NCBI GenBank assembly: GCA_025934635.1
Contig: JAICWX010000101.1
Location: 1-26,080, forward strand
Reading direction: 5' to 3'
Length of the DNA stretch: 26,080 bases
Origin: Streptosporangiaceae bacterium
Lineage (GTDB): Bacteria > Actinomycetota > Actinomycetes > Streptosporangiales > Streptosporangiaceae
The notes beneath the pieces were generated by a model, which saw nothing but the letters and a program-made list of their open reading frames with translations, ran no database searches and was not told the origin of the DNA. Within the stretch, counting starts at the first letter, position 1; every line of letters begins with the position of its first letter. The translations under genes and the position numbers were made by a program. Positions 6,788 to 14,239 of the stretch are shown in pieces.

Positions 6788-9676
6788 ATGACCGACAGCG
6801 ACATGCTTCGGCACGATAAGTCGGCAGGCTTGGGCGATAGCTCACTGGCGGCTGACCCGCCTGTGACTGCCCCGGCGCAGGGCGCCGTGTCCGGGCAGAA
6901 TGTCTTGCTGTCGACGAAGCTGCACGTGCCCTCGCCGCCGCCGGGTTTTGTGCCCCGCCCGCGCCTGGCGCAGGCGCTGGGCGAGGGCCTGGCCAGGGGC
7001 CGGGTGCTGGTCTGCGCGCCGGCGGGATCCGGCAAGACGGCGCTGCTGGCCGGGTGGGCCCGCGGTAGCGGACGGCTTGTGGCGTGGCTGGGCCTGGACG
7101 CCGGCGACGGCGACCCGGCCCGGTTCTGGCGGTACGCGGTGGCCGCGCTGGACCGGGTCCGTCCCGGGTTGGCCGGGCGGGTGGGTCCGCCGCCCCCGGG
7201 TTCGCCTGAGGGGCTGGTGACCGGCCTGATCAACGAGTTGGCGGCCGATCCCGGCGCGGATGAGGTGCTGCTGGTCCTGGATGACTACCACTTGGTCGAT
7301 TCCGGGTCGGTGCACGAGTCGGTGGCATTCTTGCTGGAGAACCTGCCGCCGGGCCTGCGGGTGGTGTTGTCCGGCCGGGCGGATCCGCCGTTGCCGCTGG
7401 CGCGGCTTCGAGCCCGTGGCCAACTGGCTGAGCTGCGCGCCGCTGACCTGCGCTTCACCGGTGATGAGGCGGTGACGCTGCTGGATGAGATGGCCGGGCC
7501 GGGCCTGCCGACCGCGGCGGTGGCGGCGCTGGTGGCTCGCACCGAGGGGTGGGCGGCGGGGCTGCAGCTGGCCGGGCTGTCGCTGCGGGGACACGCGGAT
7601 GCAGCCGGCTTCGTGGCGGCGTTCGGCGGCAGCCACCGGTTCGTGCTGGACTACCTGGCTGATGAGGTGCTGGACGGCCAGCCCGCTCAGGTGCGCACGT
7701 TCTTGCTGGAGACCTCGGTGCTGGAGCGGTTGTCGGGCGAGCTGTGTGATGCGGTCACCGGCCGGGCCGGCAGCCAGGCGATGCTGGCCGGCATCGAGCG
7801 GGCGGGCCTGTTCTTGGTTCCGCTGGATGAGGTGCGCGGCTGGTGGCGCTACCACCACCTGTTTGCCGACCTCCTGCGCGCCCGGCTGCAGGCTGAGCAG
7901 CCCGGCCAGGTGCCGGCGCTGCACCGGGCCGCGGCCGCCTGGTGCGAAGAGCATGACCTGGCCGATGACGCGGTGCGGCACGCGCTGGCGGCCGGGGATG
8001 CCCCCTGGGCGGCGCGGCTGGTCGAGCTGAACGTCGAGGCGCTGCTCGGCCGCAGCGAGGGCGTGACCCTGGCCCGCTGGCTTTCGGCGCTGCCGGCGGA
8101 GTCGGTACGCGATCGTCCGCGGCTGTGCCTGGCCCAGGCATACGGCGCTGCGCAGGGCTTCCAGCTAGAAGCGCTCGAGGCCCTGCTCGATGACGCCGAG
8201 AGTGCCTTTGCGGCCGGCGACGGCGAACCATATGAGGACCCCGCCGGGCGGCCGGTGAGCGTGCTGGCCAACGTCCCCGCGGGGATCACGTTCCTGCGGG
8301 CCTTGCTCGCGCGACTGCGCGGTGATGCCGCCCTCGCGGCCGGCCACCACCGGCAGGCCCTGGCCCAGCTGGACGAGGACGACTGGCTGCTGCGCTCCTT
8401 CGTGCGCTGGAACCAGGCGGCAGTGGACTGGCTGGGCGGCCGGCTCGGGCCAGCCGAGCGCGGCCTGGCCGAGGTGCTCGCCGAGCTGCGGGCGGCCGGC
8501 GATGCGGTCCGTCAGATAGGCGGCGAGCCCGCGGAGGTTTTCCGCGCGGTCGATGGCGGCGCCGGGTTCTTCGCTGGCTTCCTGGCCATGCGCGTCCGCT
8601 ACGACCTGGGCCAGGTGCAGCGTGCCCGGGGCGACCTGGATGCGGCGCTGGCGACCTACCGGCAAGCGCTGGGCACGGCCGGCGAGAGCAGCCCGACAGC
8701 CCACACGGGCCTGGCACACGTCGGCCTGGCTCAGGTTTTGTACGAGCGGAACGAGCTGGACGCCGCGCTCGACCATGCCGCCAAGGGGGTCATCTTGTGC
8801 CGGCAGCTTGCCTCTACCCCGCCGCTGGCCGCGGGCCTGGCTGTCCTGGCCCGGATCCGGCAGGTGCATGGAGACGTGGCCGGGGCCCTGGAGGCGATAG
8901 GCGAGGCAGGGCAGGCCGGGCTGAGTCCGCAGGTGATCTCCCTGTTCAACCCGGTGCCGTCGCAGCGGGCGCGGCTGCTGCTGATCCAAGGGGGCGTCCG
9001 CGCGGCCGGCCAGTGGACAGCGGCTGCGGGTCTCAGCTCAGACGACGAGCCAGATTACGGGCGGGAGCCGGAATATCTGGTGCTGGCCCGGGTCCTGCTC
9101 GCCCAGCACGACCCCGGCCCGGCGCGCACGCTGCTGCAGCGGTTGCTCGACGCCGCGGCCAGCCAGGACCGCGTCGGCAGCATCATCGAGATCCAGACGC
9201 TGCGGGCGCTGGCGCTGGCCGACGGCGGCGATCACGCCGGCGCAATCGGCGCGCTGACCGGGGCATTTACGCTCGCCTGTCGGCATGGATACGTCCGGGT
9301 ACTGGCCGACGAGGGCGCGCCGATGGGTGCCCTGCTCGCCCAGCTGCCCGCTGCCCGGCCGGGCCAGCAGCACGCCGCTGGCCGCACCGGCCCCGGCTAC
9401 CTGGCCGCGCTCGTGCGCGCCTGCGGCCAGGCGGACGCCGGGCCGCGGAGGCGGTCGGCGGCCTCGACGCCGGGACTGGCCGAGCCGCTGACCGGCCGTG
9501 AGCTGGAGGTGCTGCGGCTGCTCGCGGCGGGTAGATCAAATCAGCGCATCGCCCACGACCTGGTGGTGGCGCTGGACACGGTCAAGAAGCACGTGACCCA
9601 CGTGCTGGGTAAGCTCGGCGCCGTTAATCGCACCGAGGCTGTCGCCCGGGCCCGGCAGCTCGGCCTGATTCCCTGA
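6788..9676 (+). CDS. LAL-type LuxR family transcriptional regulator (MalT-like)
   Basis: A 962-residue regulator of the large ATP-binding LuxR class. After a ~40-residue linker, the STAND/NTPase domain shows Walker A APAGSGKT (77-84) and Walker B VLLVLDDYH (~residue 160), then the MalT/AlkS-like ARLRARGQLAELRAADLRFT and EGWAAGLQLAGLSL. The middle (~430-880) is helical, TPR-like, typical of effector sensing. The C-terminal LuxR HTH occupies about residues 901-955 (LTGRELEVLRLLAAGRSNQ, then TVKKHVTHVLGKLGAVNRTEAVARA). The ATG at 6788 has GGAG seven bases upstream. It precedes an ABC-2 exporter on the same strand, and a relic of the same gene's 3' end lies before the next membrane gene, so it probably activates both. 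The ligand is unknown. Confidence 0.93.
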   Translation: MTDSDMLRHDKSAGLGDSSLAADPPVTAPAQGAVSGQNVLLSTKLHVPSPPPGFVPRPRLAQALGEGLARGRVLVCAPAGSGKTALLAGWARGSGRLVAWLGLDAGDGDPARFWRYAVAALDRVRPGLAGRVGPPPPGSPEGLVTGLINELAADPGADEVLLVLDDYHLVDSGSVHESVAFLLENLPPGLRVVLSGRADPPLPLARLRARGQLAELRAADLRFTGDEAVTLLDEMAGPGLPTAAVAALVARTEGWAAGLQLAGLSLRGHADAAGFVAAFGGSHRFVLDYLADEVLDGQPAQVRTFLLETSVLERLSGELCDAVTGRAGSQAMLAGIERAGLFLVPLDEVRGWWRYHHLFADLLRARLQAEQPGQVPALHRAAAAWCEEHDLADDAVRHALAAGDAPWAARLVELNVEALLGRSEGVTLARWLSALPAESVRDRPRLCLAQAYGAAQGFQLEALEALLDDAESAFAAGDGEPYEDPAGRPVSVLANVPAGITFLRALLARLRGDAALAAGHHRQALAQLDEDDWLLRSFVRWNQAAVDWLGGRLGPAERGLAEVLAELRAAGDAVRQIGGEPAEVFRAVDGGAGFFAGFLAMRVRYDLGQVQRARGDLDAALATYRQALGTAGESSPTAHTGLAHVGLAQVLYERNELDAALDHAAKGVILCRQLASTPPLAAGLAVLARIRQVHGDVAGALEAIGEAGQAGLSPQVISLFNPVPSQRARLLLIQGGVRAAGQWTAAAGLSSDDEPDYGREPEYLVLARVLLAQHDPGPARTLLQRLLDAAASQDRVGSIIEIQTLRALALADGGDHAGAIGALTGAFTLACRHGYVRVLADEGAPMGALLAQLPAARPGQQHAAGRTGPGYLAALVRACGQADAGPRRRSAASTPGLAEPLTGRELEVLRLLAAGRSNQRIAHDLVVALDTVKKHVTHVLGKLGAVNRTEAVARARQLGLIP

Positions 9677-9695
9677 GACTACCCCTGCCCTGTCC

Positions 9696-9799
9696 GGTAC
9701 CACCTTCGGGTGAGAGATCGGTCTCGCGGCGAAATTCCACCCGGAACGCACTATCGGGTGACGCTCCACGGCGGCCCGAATTCGTACCGTTTCCCGAAG
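9696..9799 (+). promoter_or_regulatory. Promoter module A (duplicated), before the ABC-2 exporter
   Basis: This segment is about 85% identical by eye to 11989-12089. It contains CACCTTCGGGTGA (9701-9713) and the related CACTATCGGGTGA (9749-9761), 48 bases apart. A conserved tail includes CCACGGCGGCCCGA and a possible -10 TACCGT (9785-9790). Conservation between two otherwise different leaders suggests function, most simply binding of the adjacent LAL activator. The second motif runs into a -35-like TGACGC, though the spacing to TACCGT is long (20 bases). Confidence 0.55.
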
Positions 9800-9869
9800 A
9801 GCCGGCCAACCGGGTCGGGCTGGGCCTCAGCTCCCGTAGCCGCGATGGGCGGCTGACCGGGGAGATGAG

Positions 9870-10853
9870 ATGGACAGCAGCAGCGAGAAATACGGCGTCG
9901 ATCAAGCCGCCGCCGGCCTGGCCAGTGCCGAGCCGGTCATCAGCGTCCGCGGCCTGGCGAAGCGGTACGGCGGCCACGAGGCGGTCGCGGGCATCGCTCT
10001 GGAGGTGCGGCGGGGAGAGATCTTCGCCTTCCTGGGCCCGAACGGCGCGGGCAAGACCACGACGCTGGAGATCCTCGAAGGCTTCCGGCAGCGCACGGAG
10101 GGACAGGTTGCCGTCCTGGGGCAGGATCCGGCCACGGCGAGCGGGGCCTGGCGAGAACGGGTGGGCGTGGTCTTGCAGGAGTCGCAGCCCGAGCCTGGCC
10201 TGTCTGTCCGGGAGTGCCTGGCCTTGTACGCCGGCTTCTACCGCGCGCCGCGGGATATCGACGAGACCATCGCCCTAGTCGGCCTCACCGAGAAGACGGG
10301 CACGCTCGGCACCCGGCTGTCGGGCGGCCAGCGCCGCCGGCTCGATTTCGCCCTCGCCCTCATCGGCGACCCAGAGCTCATCTTCCTGGACGAGCCGACC
10401 ACTGGCTTCGACCCGTCCGCCCGCCGCGCCGCCTGGCAGGTCATCACCGGGCTCCGGCAACTCGGCAAGACCATATTCCTCACCACCCACTACATGGACG
10501 AGGCGGAATACCTGGCCGACCGGATCGCGGTGCTGTCCGCCGGGCACATCGTGGCCGAGGGCACGCCGCAGACGCTGGGCGGGCGCGACCACATGACCAC
10601 CGACATCAGCTTCACGCTCCCGGACCACGTGCAAGCGCTTGACCTGCCACCTGGGCTAAGCCCGCTGGCTGAGCCAGGGCCGGGAGGATCCACCGTCGTG
10701 CACAGCAAGAATCCGCTCCTCCACCTGCAGATGATCGGAAACTGGGCGCTCGGCCGCGGCTTCGACCTTCCCGACCTTGCCGTCCACCGCCCGACCCTGG
10801 AGGAGATCTACCTCTCCCTCACCGGGTCCGCGATCAAGAAGGATCAGCGATGA
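9870..10853 (+). CDS. ABC transporter ATP-binding protein, DrrA/ABC-2 type
   Basis: Cytoplasmic ATPase of an ABC-2 exporter, 327 residues. All motifs are intact: Walker A GPNGAGKTTT (~residues 55-64), Q-loop in VVLQESQPEPGLS, signature LSGGQRRRLDFALALI, Walker B LIFLDEPTTGFD, and the H-loop in FLTTHYMDEAEYLADRIAVL. A ~90-residue C-terminal domain ending in PTLEEIYLSLTG is typical of DrrA/CcmA-like antibiotic, lipid or lantibiotic exporters. ATG 9870 has GGGGAG at 9859-9864. The stop overlaps the next start by four bases (ATGA), so ATPase and permease are coupled. The leader is the first copy of the duplicated promoter module. The exported substrate is unknown. Confidence 0.94.
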   Translation: MDSSSEKYGVDQAAAGLASAEPVISVRGLAKRYGGHEAVAGIALEVRRGEIFAFLGPNGAGKTTTLEILEGFRQRTEGQVAVLGQDPATASGAWRERVGVVLQESQPEPGLSVRECLALYAGFYRAPRDIDETIALVGLTEKTGTLGTRLSGGQRRRLDFALALIGDPELIFLDEPTTGFDPSARRAAWQVITGLRQLGKTIFLTTHYMDEAEYLADRIAVLSAGHIVAEGTPQTLGGRDHMTTDISFTLPDHVQALDLPPGLSPLAEPGPGGSTVVHSKNPLLHLQMIGNWALGRGFDLPDLAVHRPTLEEIYLSLTGSAIKKDQR

Positions 10854-11626
10854 TTGAGATGGTCACGCGCCTGGCCGCTTATGACCTGCGCGCCTTCGCC
10901 CGCAACCGCCAATCGCGCTTCTTCACCGTAGCCTTGCCCGTGCTTTTCCTGGTGATCTTCGCGTCGGTGTTCGGCGGCAGCGGGCACACCACCGAGGTCG
11001 CAGGCGGCCAGATCAGCATCTCGGTGTACTACGTGCCCGGCATCATCGCACTCGGGGTTATCGCGGCGTGCTTCGGCAATCTGGTTGCCTCCGTGACCGC
11101 GCAGCGCGAACGCGGCGTGCTGAAGCGTCGGCGCGCAACCCCCGTGCCGGCCGCTGCGGTCATCGCCGGGCGCGTGCTCACCGCAGTCGTCATCGCGGTG
11201 GTCATGACCGTTGTGCTGCTCGTTATCGGATGGGCCGCCTACGGCGCCCGCGTCCCCGGCCGCACCGTCCCGGCCCTCGCGGTCACCGTGATGACCGGCG
11301 CCGCATCCTTCTGCTGCCTCGGTTACGCGCTCACCTCGCTCATCCGCAACGAGGACGCTGCCGTACCCACCACCCAGGCTCTTTTGCTGCCGCTCTACTT
11401 CATCTCCGGGGTGTTCGTCACGGGGACAGCATTGCCGCACTGGCTGGCGGACGTGGGGGATATCTTCCCGGTCCGGCACCTGGCCAACGCGCTGCTCGTC
11501 GCCTACAACCCGCACACCACGGGGCTCGGCTTCGCGGGCCCAGACCTGCTGATCGTGGCGGGCTGGGGAGCCGCAGGCCTCCTCATCGCTGTCCGCACGT
11601 TCAGCTGGCTACCGCTCGGACGCTAG
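10850..11626 (+). CDS. ABC-2 type transporter permease
   Basis: Membrane subunit partnering the preceding ATPase, 258 residues with six hydrophobic segments, the usual ABC-2 layout. Family features are an N-terminal amphipathic stretch (RLAAYDLRAFARNRQSRFF), the loop AQRERGVLKRRRATPVP joining helices 2 and 3, and LPLYFISGVFVTGTALPHWL before the last helix, matching the DrrB/YadH-like permease domain. The ATGA overlap with the ATPase gene means strict coupling. A small zinc-ribbon gene follows 39 bases later and a terminator then closes the transcript, so the operon is ATPase-permease-zinc ribbon. Confidence 0.93.
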   Translation: MIEMVTRLAAYDLRAFARNRQSRFFTVALPVLFLVIFASVFGGSGHTTEVAGGQISISVYYVPGIIALGVIAACFGNLVASVTAQRERGVLKRRRATPVPAAAVIAGRVLTAVVIAVVMTVVLLVIGWAAYGARVPGRTVPALAVTVMTGAASFCCLGYALTSLIRNEDAAVPTTQALLLPLYFISGVFVTGTALPHWLADVGDIFPVRHLANALLVAYNPHTTGLGFAGPDLLIVAGWGAAGLLIAVRTFSWLPLGR

Positions 11627-11665
11627 TCCAGACAGCCACGCACCCACCGTCACAGGAGGAAGACC

Positions 11666-11842
11666 ATGGCCAAGGAAGTCCAGACCCAAGCCGGACGATG
11701 CGCCACGCACGGAACAATCGAGGCAGCGCGCGAGGTCCCGAAAATGGGATTCCCCTTCGTCGTCTACGCTATCTGGCGGGCCGTCGCCCAGCACCGCCCG
11801 TTCCTCTGCCCGCAATGCGGAGCAGCCGTCCAGGCAGGCTAA
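11666..11842 (+). CDS. Small zinc-ribbon protein (58 residues)
   Basis: A short gene with a perfect AGGAGG at 11654-11659, six bases before ATG 11666, placed 39 bases after the permease and before a terminator, so expression with the exporter is likely. The product has two potential metal-binding pairs, C12-x2-H15 and C48-P-Q-C51, flanking a hydrophobic helix (FPFVVYAIWRAV), i.e. a C-x2-H/C-x2-C zinc ribbon. There is no signal peptide. Its function is unknown; it might be an accessory or regulatory factor of the exporter. Its strong ribosome site, codon use and operon position argue that it is real. It is too short for many gene callers. Confidence 0.72.
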   Translation: MAKEVQTQAGRCATHGTIEAAREVPKMGFPFVVYAIWRAVAQHRPFLCPQCGAAVQAG

Positions 11843-11850
11843 GCCTGCCT
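11832..11850 (+). terminator. Intrinsic terminator overlapping the zinc-ribbon stop codon
   Basis: Perfect 8-bp stem AGGCAGGC (11832-11839) / GCCTGCCT (11843-11850). The loop is exactly the TAA stop codon, and AGAGTTTCTT follows. The stem is strong and GC-rich and the tail moderately T-rich, so it should end the exporter transcript and insulate the next promoter module. Confidence 0.65.
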
Positions 11851-11878
11851 AGAGTTTCTTCCGGCGGGCACTGCCACC

Positions 11879-11965
11879 GCTGACCGGCCGTGAGCTTGAG
11901 ATGCAGGCTCGGCGACGCCGACCGCACCGAGACCGTCGCCCGGGCCCGCAGCTTTGCCTGATCGC
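11879..11965 (+). pseudogene. Relic of a LAL regulator 3' end
   Basis: GCTGACCGGCCGTGAGCT (11879-11896) is identical to 9487-9504, the start of the LuxR HTH of the intact regulator. After an internal loss of about 100 bases, 11905-11963 aligns with 9613-9672, the end of the same gene (shared CGCACCGAG and GTCGCCCGGGCCC blocks). Homology then runs straight into promoter module B, as the intact gene runs into module A. It is a deleted copy of the regulator's last ~180 bases and cannot encode a protein. Confidence 0.75.
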
Positions 11966-11988
11966 CTGCTACCACCCCTGGCCTGCGC

Positions 11989-12089
11989 GGTACCACCTTC
12001 GGGTGAGGATCGGTCCTGCGGCGAGATTCCACCTGGCAGGCACCTACGGGTGACGCCCCACGGCGGCCCGAGTTCGTACCGTTCCCGGA
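11989..12089 (+). promoter_or_regulatory. Promoter module B (duplicated), before the membrane protein
   Basis: Second copy of the module at 9696-9799. It holds CACCTTCGGGTGA (11994-12006) and CACCTACGGGTGA (12041-12053), 47 bases apart, followed by the same GGCGGCCCGA tail and possible -10 TACCGT (12077-12082). Differences from module A fall mostly between the motifs. The homology stops before the ribosome site of the downstream gene, so only the control region is shared. Confidence 0.55.
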
Positions 12090-12124
12090 GAACCGGGGTT
12101 ACCCAACTTCTCATGGAGGATGTC

Positions 12125-12862
12125 ATGTATGATGCGCCCGCCTATCTGTGGGCGATCACCGTCGCCGGGCCTGCCGCGGTCGCTGTCCTGACCTGCGGGG
12201 TGCTGTACGGCGGCGCGATGCGTGCCGGCCTGGGCCGGACACGTGCGGCGCTGCTCGCCGGGGCCGCGGCCGCCGTGTTCGGCAGCTGGCTGGCCGCCAG
12301 CGCGGTGATCGCGGATCACGGCTGGTACCACACGCTGCCGTGGTTTCCGGTCGCGGTGACCGGCTATCTCGGCCTGCTGCTGGCACTGCGGCGGATTCCA
12401 GTGGTGGCGCGCGCCCTGGCAGCGCCGGGTATGGCCAGTCGTCTGGAGCTCCCGCACACGCCCCGCGTGGTCGGGGTGGTCTTCCTGCTCTACATGGCTC
12501 TCGGCCACCTGCCGGCGCTGTTCGCCCTGCCCGCAGGCCTAGGCGACATCGCCACCGGTATCGCCGCGCCGCTGGTCGCACGCAGGATCGCGCCGGGCAC
12601 CGGCCGCCGCGTGGCCTTGTGGTTCAACGCCTTCGGCATGACCGACCTGATGGTGGCTCTGACCCTCGGGGCCCTCACCGGATTCCAGCTGCTCGACGTC
12701 GCCCCGTCCAGTGCGCTGATCACCGAGCTGCCACTCGCGCTGATCCCAACAGCGACCGTGCCGCTGTTTTTCGCCCTGCACATCACGGCCATGTCCACGC
12801 TGGTAAGGGCACCGCAGACACCGCTGCCCACCACTCCACCGCTCACCGCCACCGCGAACTAG
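12125..12862 (+). CDS. Polytopic membrane protein of unknown function
   Basis: A 245-residue protein with about seven hydrophobic segments, among them AITVAGPAAVAVLTCGVLYG, LLAGAAAAVFGSWLAASAVI, FPVAVTGYLGLLLAL, VVGVVFLLYMALGHLPALFAL and LPLALIPTATVPLFFALHI. No catalytic motif is recognised, though GLGDIATGIAAPLVARRI and FNAFGMTDLMVAL look like conserved polar loops. I choose ATG 12125 because GGAGG (12115-12119) precedes it at good distance; the frame stays open further upstream, but that stretch is promoter module B. It sits behind a copy of the exporter's promoter, so it is probably co-regulated with the exporter. Confidence 0.82.
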   Translation: MYDAPAYLWAITVAGPAAVAVLTCGVLYGGAMRAGLGRTRAALLAGAAAAVFGSWLAASAVIADHGWYHTLPWFPVAVTGYLGLLLALRRIPVVARALAAPGMASRLELPHTPRVVGVVFLLYMALGHLPALFALPAGLGDIATGIAAPLVARRIAPGTGRRVALWFNAFGMTDLMVALTLGALTGFQLLDVAPSSALITELPLALIPTATVPLFFALHITAMSTLVRAPQTPLPTTPPLTATAN

Positions 12863-12873
12863 GAGAGAAAACG

Positions 12874-13165
12874 ATGCAGCTCACGATCGGTGGTCAAGGC
12901 AATCTGTTCCCTTCGTCGGGAAGTTTCTCCTGCAGCGCAACGTCATCAAGGCTGGCATCCCCGTGGTCGGCGTTCCGATGGCGGTGGTACTGAACCGCTC
13001 TACGACGCTGCTCGCGGGGCGGCACGCGCAAGCCGTTTTCCGGAACGAGGCGCGGGTGATCGAACTCGCAGCGGGCCTGAGCAAGCGGAGCCAGCACCCG
13101 CAGCTGATGCTGTGGGTCGCGTGGCTCGTCATATCGACTCCGCCGAGCCTGACGCCGCCATGCAC
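12874..13165 (+). pseudogene. EcsC-like protein, frameshifted pseudogene
   Basis: A good ribosome site (AGGAG at 12861-12865) precedes ATG 12874, but that frame stops after 37 residues. Shifting by one base near 12911 (CCCTTCG, as if a T were lost) gives the EcsC-family core: FVGKFLLQRNVIKAGIPVV, VLNRSTTLLAGRHAQAVFRN and HPQLMLWVAWLVI. After about 13130 the likely continuation moves to another frame (HIDSAEPDAAMHA) and then back (VKLTRKVPARS). At least two or three indels are therefore needed, which argues for genuine decay rather than one sequencing error. The family assignment rests on remembered motifs. It would have been the second gene behind promoter module B. Confidence 0.5.
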
Positions 13166-13199
13166 GCAGGTGAAGTTAACTCGGAAGGTTCCCGCGCGG

Positions 13200-14036
13200 T
13201 CAGTCGTGCCATGCGTCAGCCAGTTCGCTCAGGGTGGCGTACCAGATGTCGCTGTGCCCGGCCATCTCGTCGAGCAGCTGCTCGAGGCCGAGCAGGTGGT
13301 GGGACCGGCCGATGGTCTGCGGGTGCATGGTCAGGTTGTAGACCGCCCCCGGCACCCGGGTGTAAGCGAAATTGAAGATGGTCTTCCACCGGTCGATCAT
13401 GTCGTTGTGCGTGCCGAGCGGGGACACGCCCGGCACGAACTCCACAGCGGGCCAGTCATCCAGGTACCAGGAGACCGGGATTTCCACGAACTTCGCGGGC
13501 GCGCCGAAGACACTGGCCGACTCGTAGTTCACCTCGACCCGCCGGGGCCGGTACAGCTCGAACTCCCGGCCCATCAGCGAGCTGTCCCAGTCGAACCCGA
13601 ATTCCTCGAGCAGGTCCATGGTCAGGTCGGAGAAGTCCCAGGCCGGGGAGCGGAATCCGCGCGGCCGGGTGCCGACGACCTGCTCATGCTGGCGCAGCGA
13701 GATCTCCAGCAGCCGTCGCTCCTCACCGTCGGCCAGCGCCGGGATGTTCTCGTGGTAGCAGCCGTGCGCGCAGATCTCGTGGCCAGCCGCCATGACCTGC
13801 TCGATCCGGGCCGGGAAGGTGACCAGGTCGTGACCGGGTACGGCCCAGGTCGCGGGGAGCTGGCGCTCGCCGAGCGTCTGCAGGATGCGCGGGACGCCCT
13901 CCTCGGCGCCGAAGTCGCCGCGGGACAGGTAGGACGGCGAGGTCCGGCCCAGCGATCCCATCCAGTTCGAGTGGGCATCGAAGTCGAAGGTGAGCGCCAC
14001 GGCCATGCGCTTGCCGGGTGGCAGGGTAAGGGACAT
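13200..14036 (-). CDS. Polysaccharide deacetylase (NodB/CE4 superfamily)
   Basis: A 278-residue NodB-fold protein. TFDFD (residues 16-20) carries the catalytic/metal aspartates, HGCYHEN (91-97) the metal-binding His-x3-His, RGFRSPAWDFS the substrate-side Arg motif, and LTMHPQTIGR the late catalytic His. The architecture is closest to the PuuE/HpPgdA-like branch that acts on small amides or peptidoglycan fragments, rather than secreted chitin deacetylases. It has no signal peptide, so it is cytoplasmic. ATG 14036 gives a compact protein; an in-frame GTG at 14078 would add 14 residues, and neither start has a strong ribosome site. It faces the EcsC-like pseudogene tail to tail. Its link to the amino-sugar operon downstream is only speculative. 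Confidence 0.88.
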   Translation of the reverse strand: MSLTLPPGKRMAVALTFDFDAHSNWMGSLGRTSPSYLSRGDFGAEEGVPRILQTLGERQLPATWAVPGHDLVTFPARIEQVMAAGHEICAHGCYHENIPALADGEERRLLEISLRQHEQVVGTRPRGFRSPAWDFSDLTMDLLEEFGFDWDSSLMGREFELYRPRRVEVNYESASVFGAPAKFVEIPVSWYLDDWPAVEFVPGVSPLGTHNDMIDRWKTIFNFAYTRVPGAVYNLTMHPQTIGRSHHLLGLEQLLDEMAGHSDIWYATLSELADAWHD

Positions 14037-14239
14037 ATCCGGAGGTCCTGTCTGTGGCTGGTTGGTGGCTGGCGCCACTACCCGGGCGGGGAATCGCTGG
14101 CCGTTTGGTGCGCCCGCAGCGCGGGTCCCGCGGCGGGTCCGCGGCTACCTTGACCAGCACCTCATTCTCGCTGACCGCGGGACGAACACGCTCTTGCCGC
14201 CCACAGCAACGCGGGCGGCCTTGGGCCCGATGGGCCTAT

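Noticed and set aside
9696..12089. Duplicated segments as ends of an insertion element or composite transposon
   Set aside because: They are in direct orientation, lack inverted termini and target-site duplications, no transposase lies between them, and the homology extends from the LuxR gene end.
11954..12124. N-terminal extension of the membrane protein
   Set aside because: The open stretch is promoter module B, duplicated from 9696-9799 where it is non-coding; the ribosome site supports ATG 12125.
13200..14153. Plus-strand frame continuing from the EcsC-like core over the deacetylase
   Set aside because: Only the first ~60 residues resemble a protein family; the rest is antisense of the NodB-type deacetylase, so the long frame is an artefact of a lost stop.
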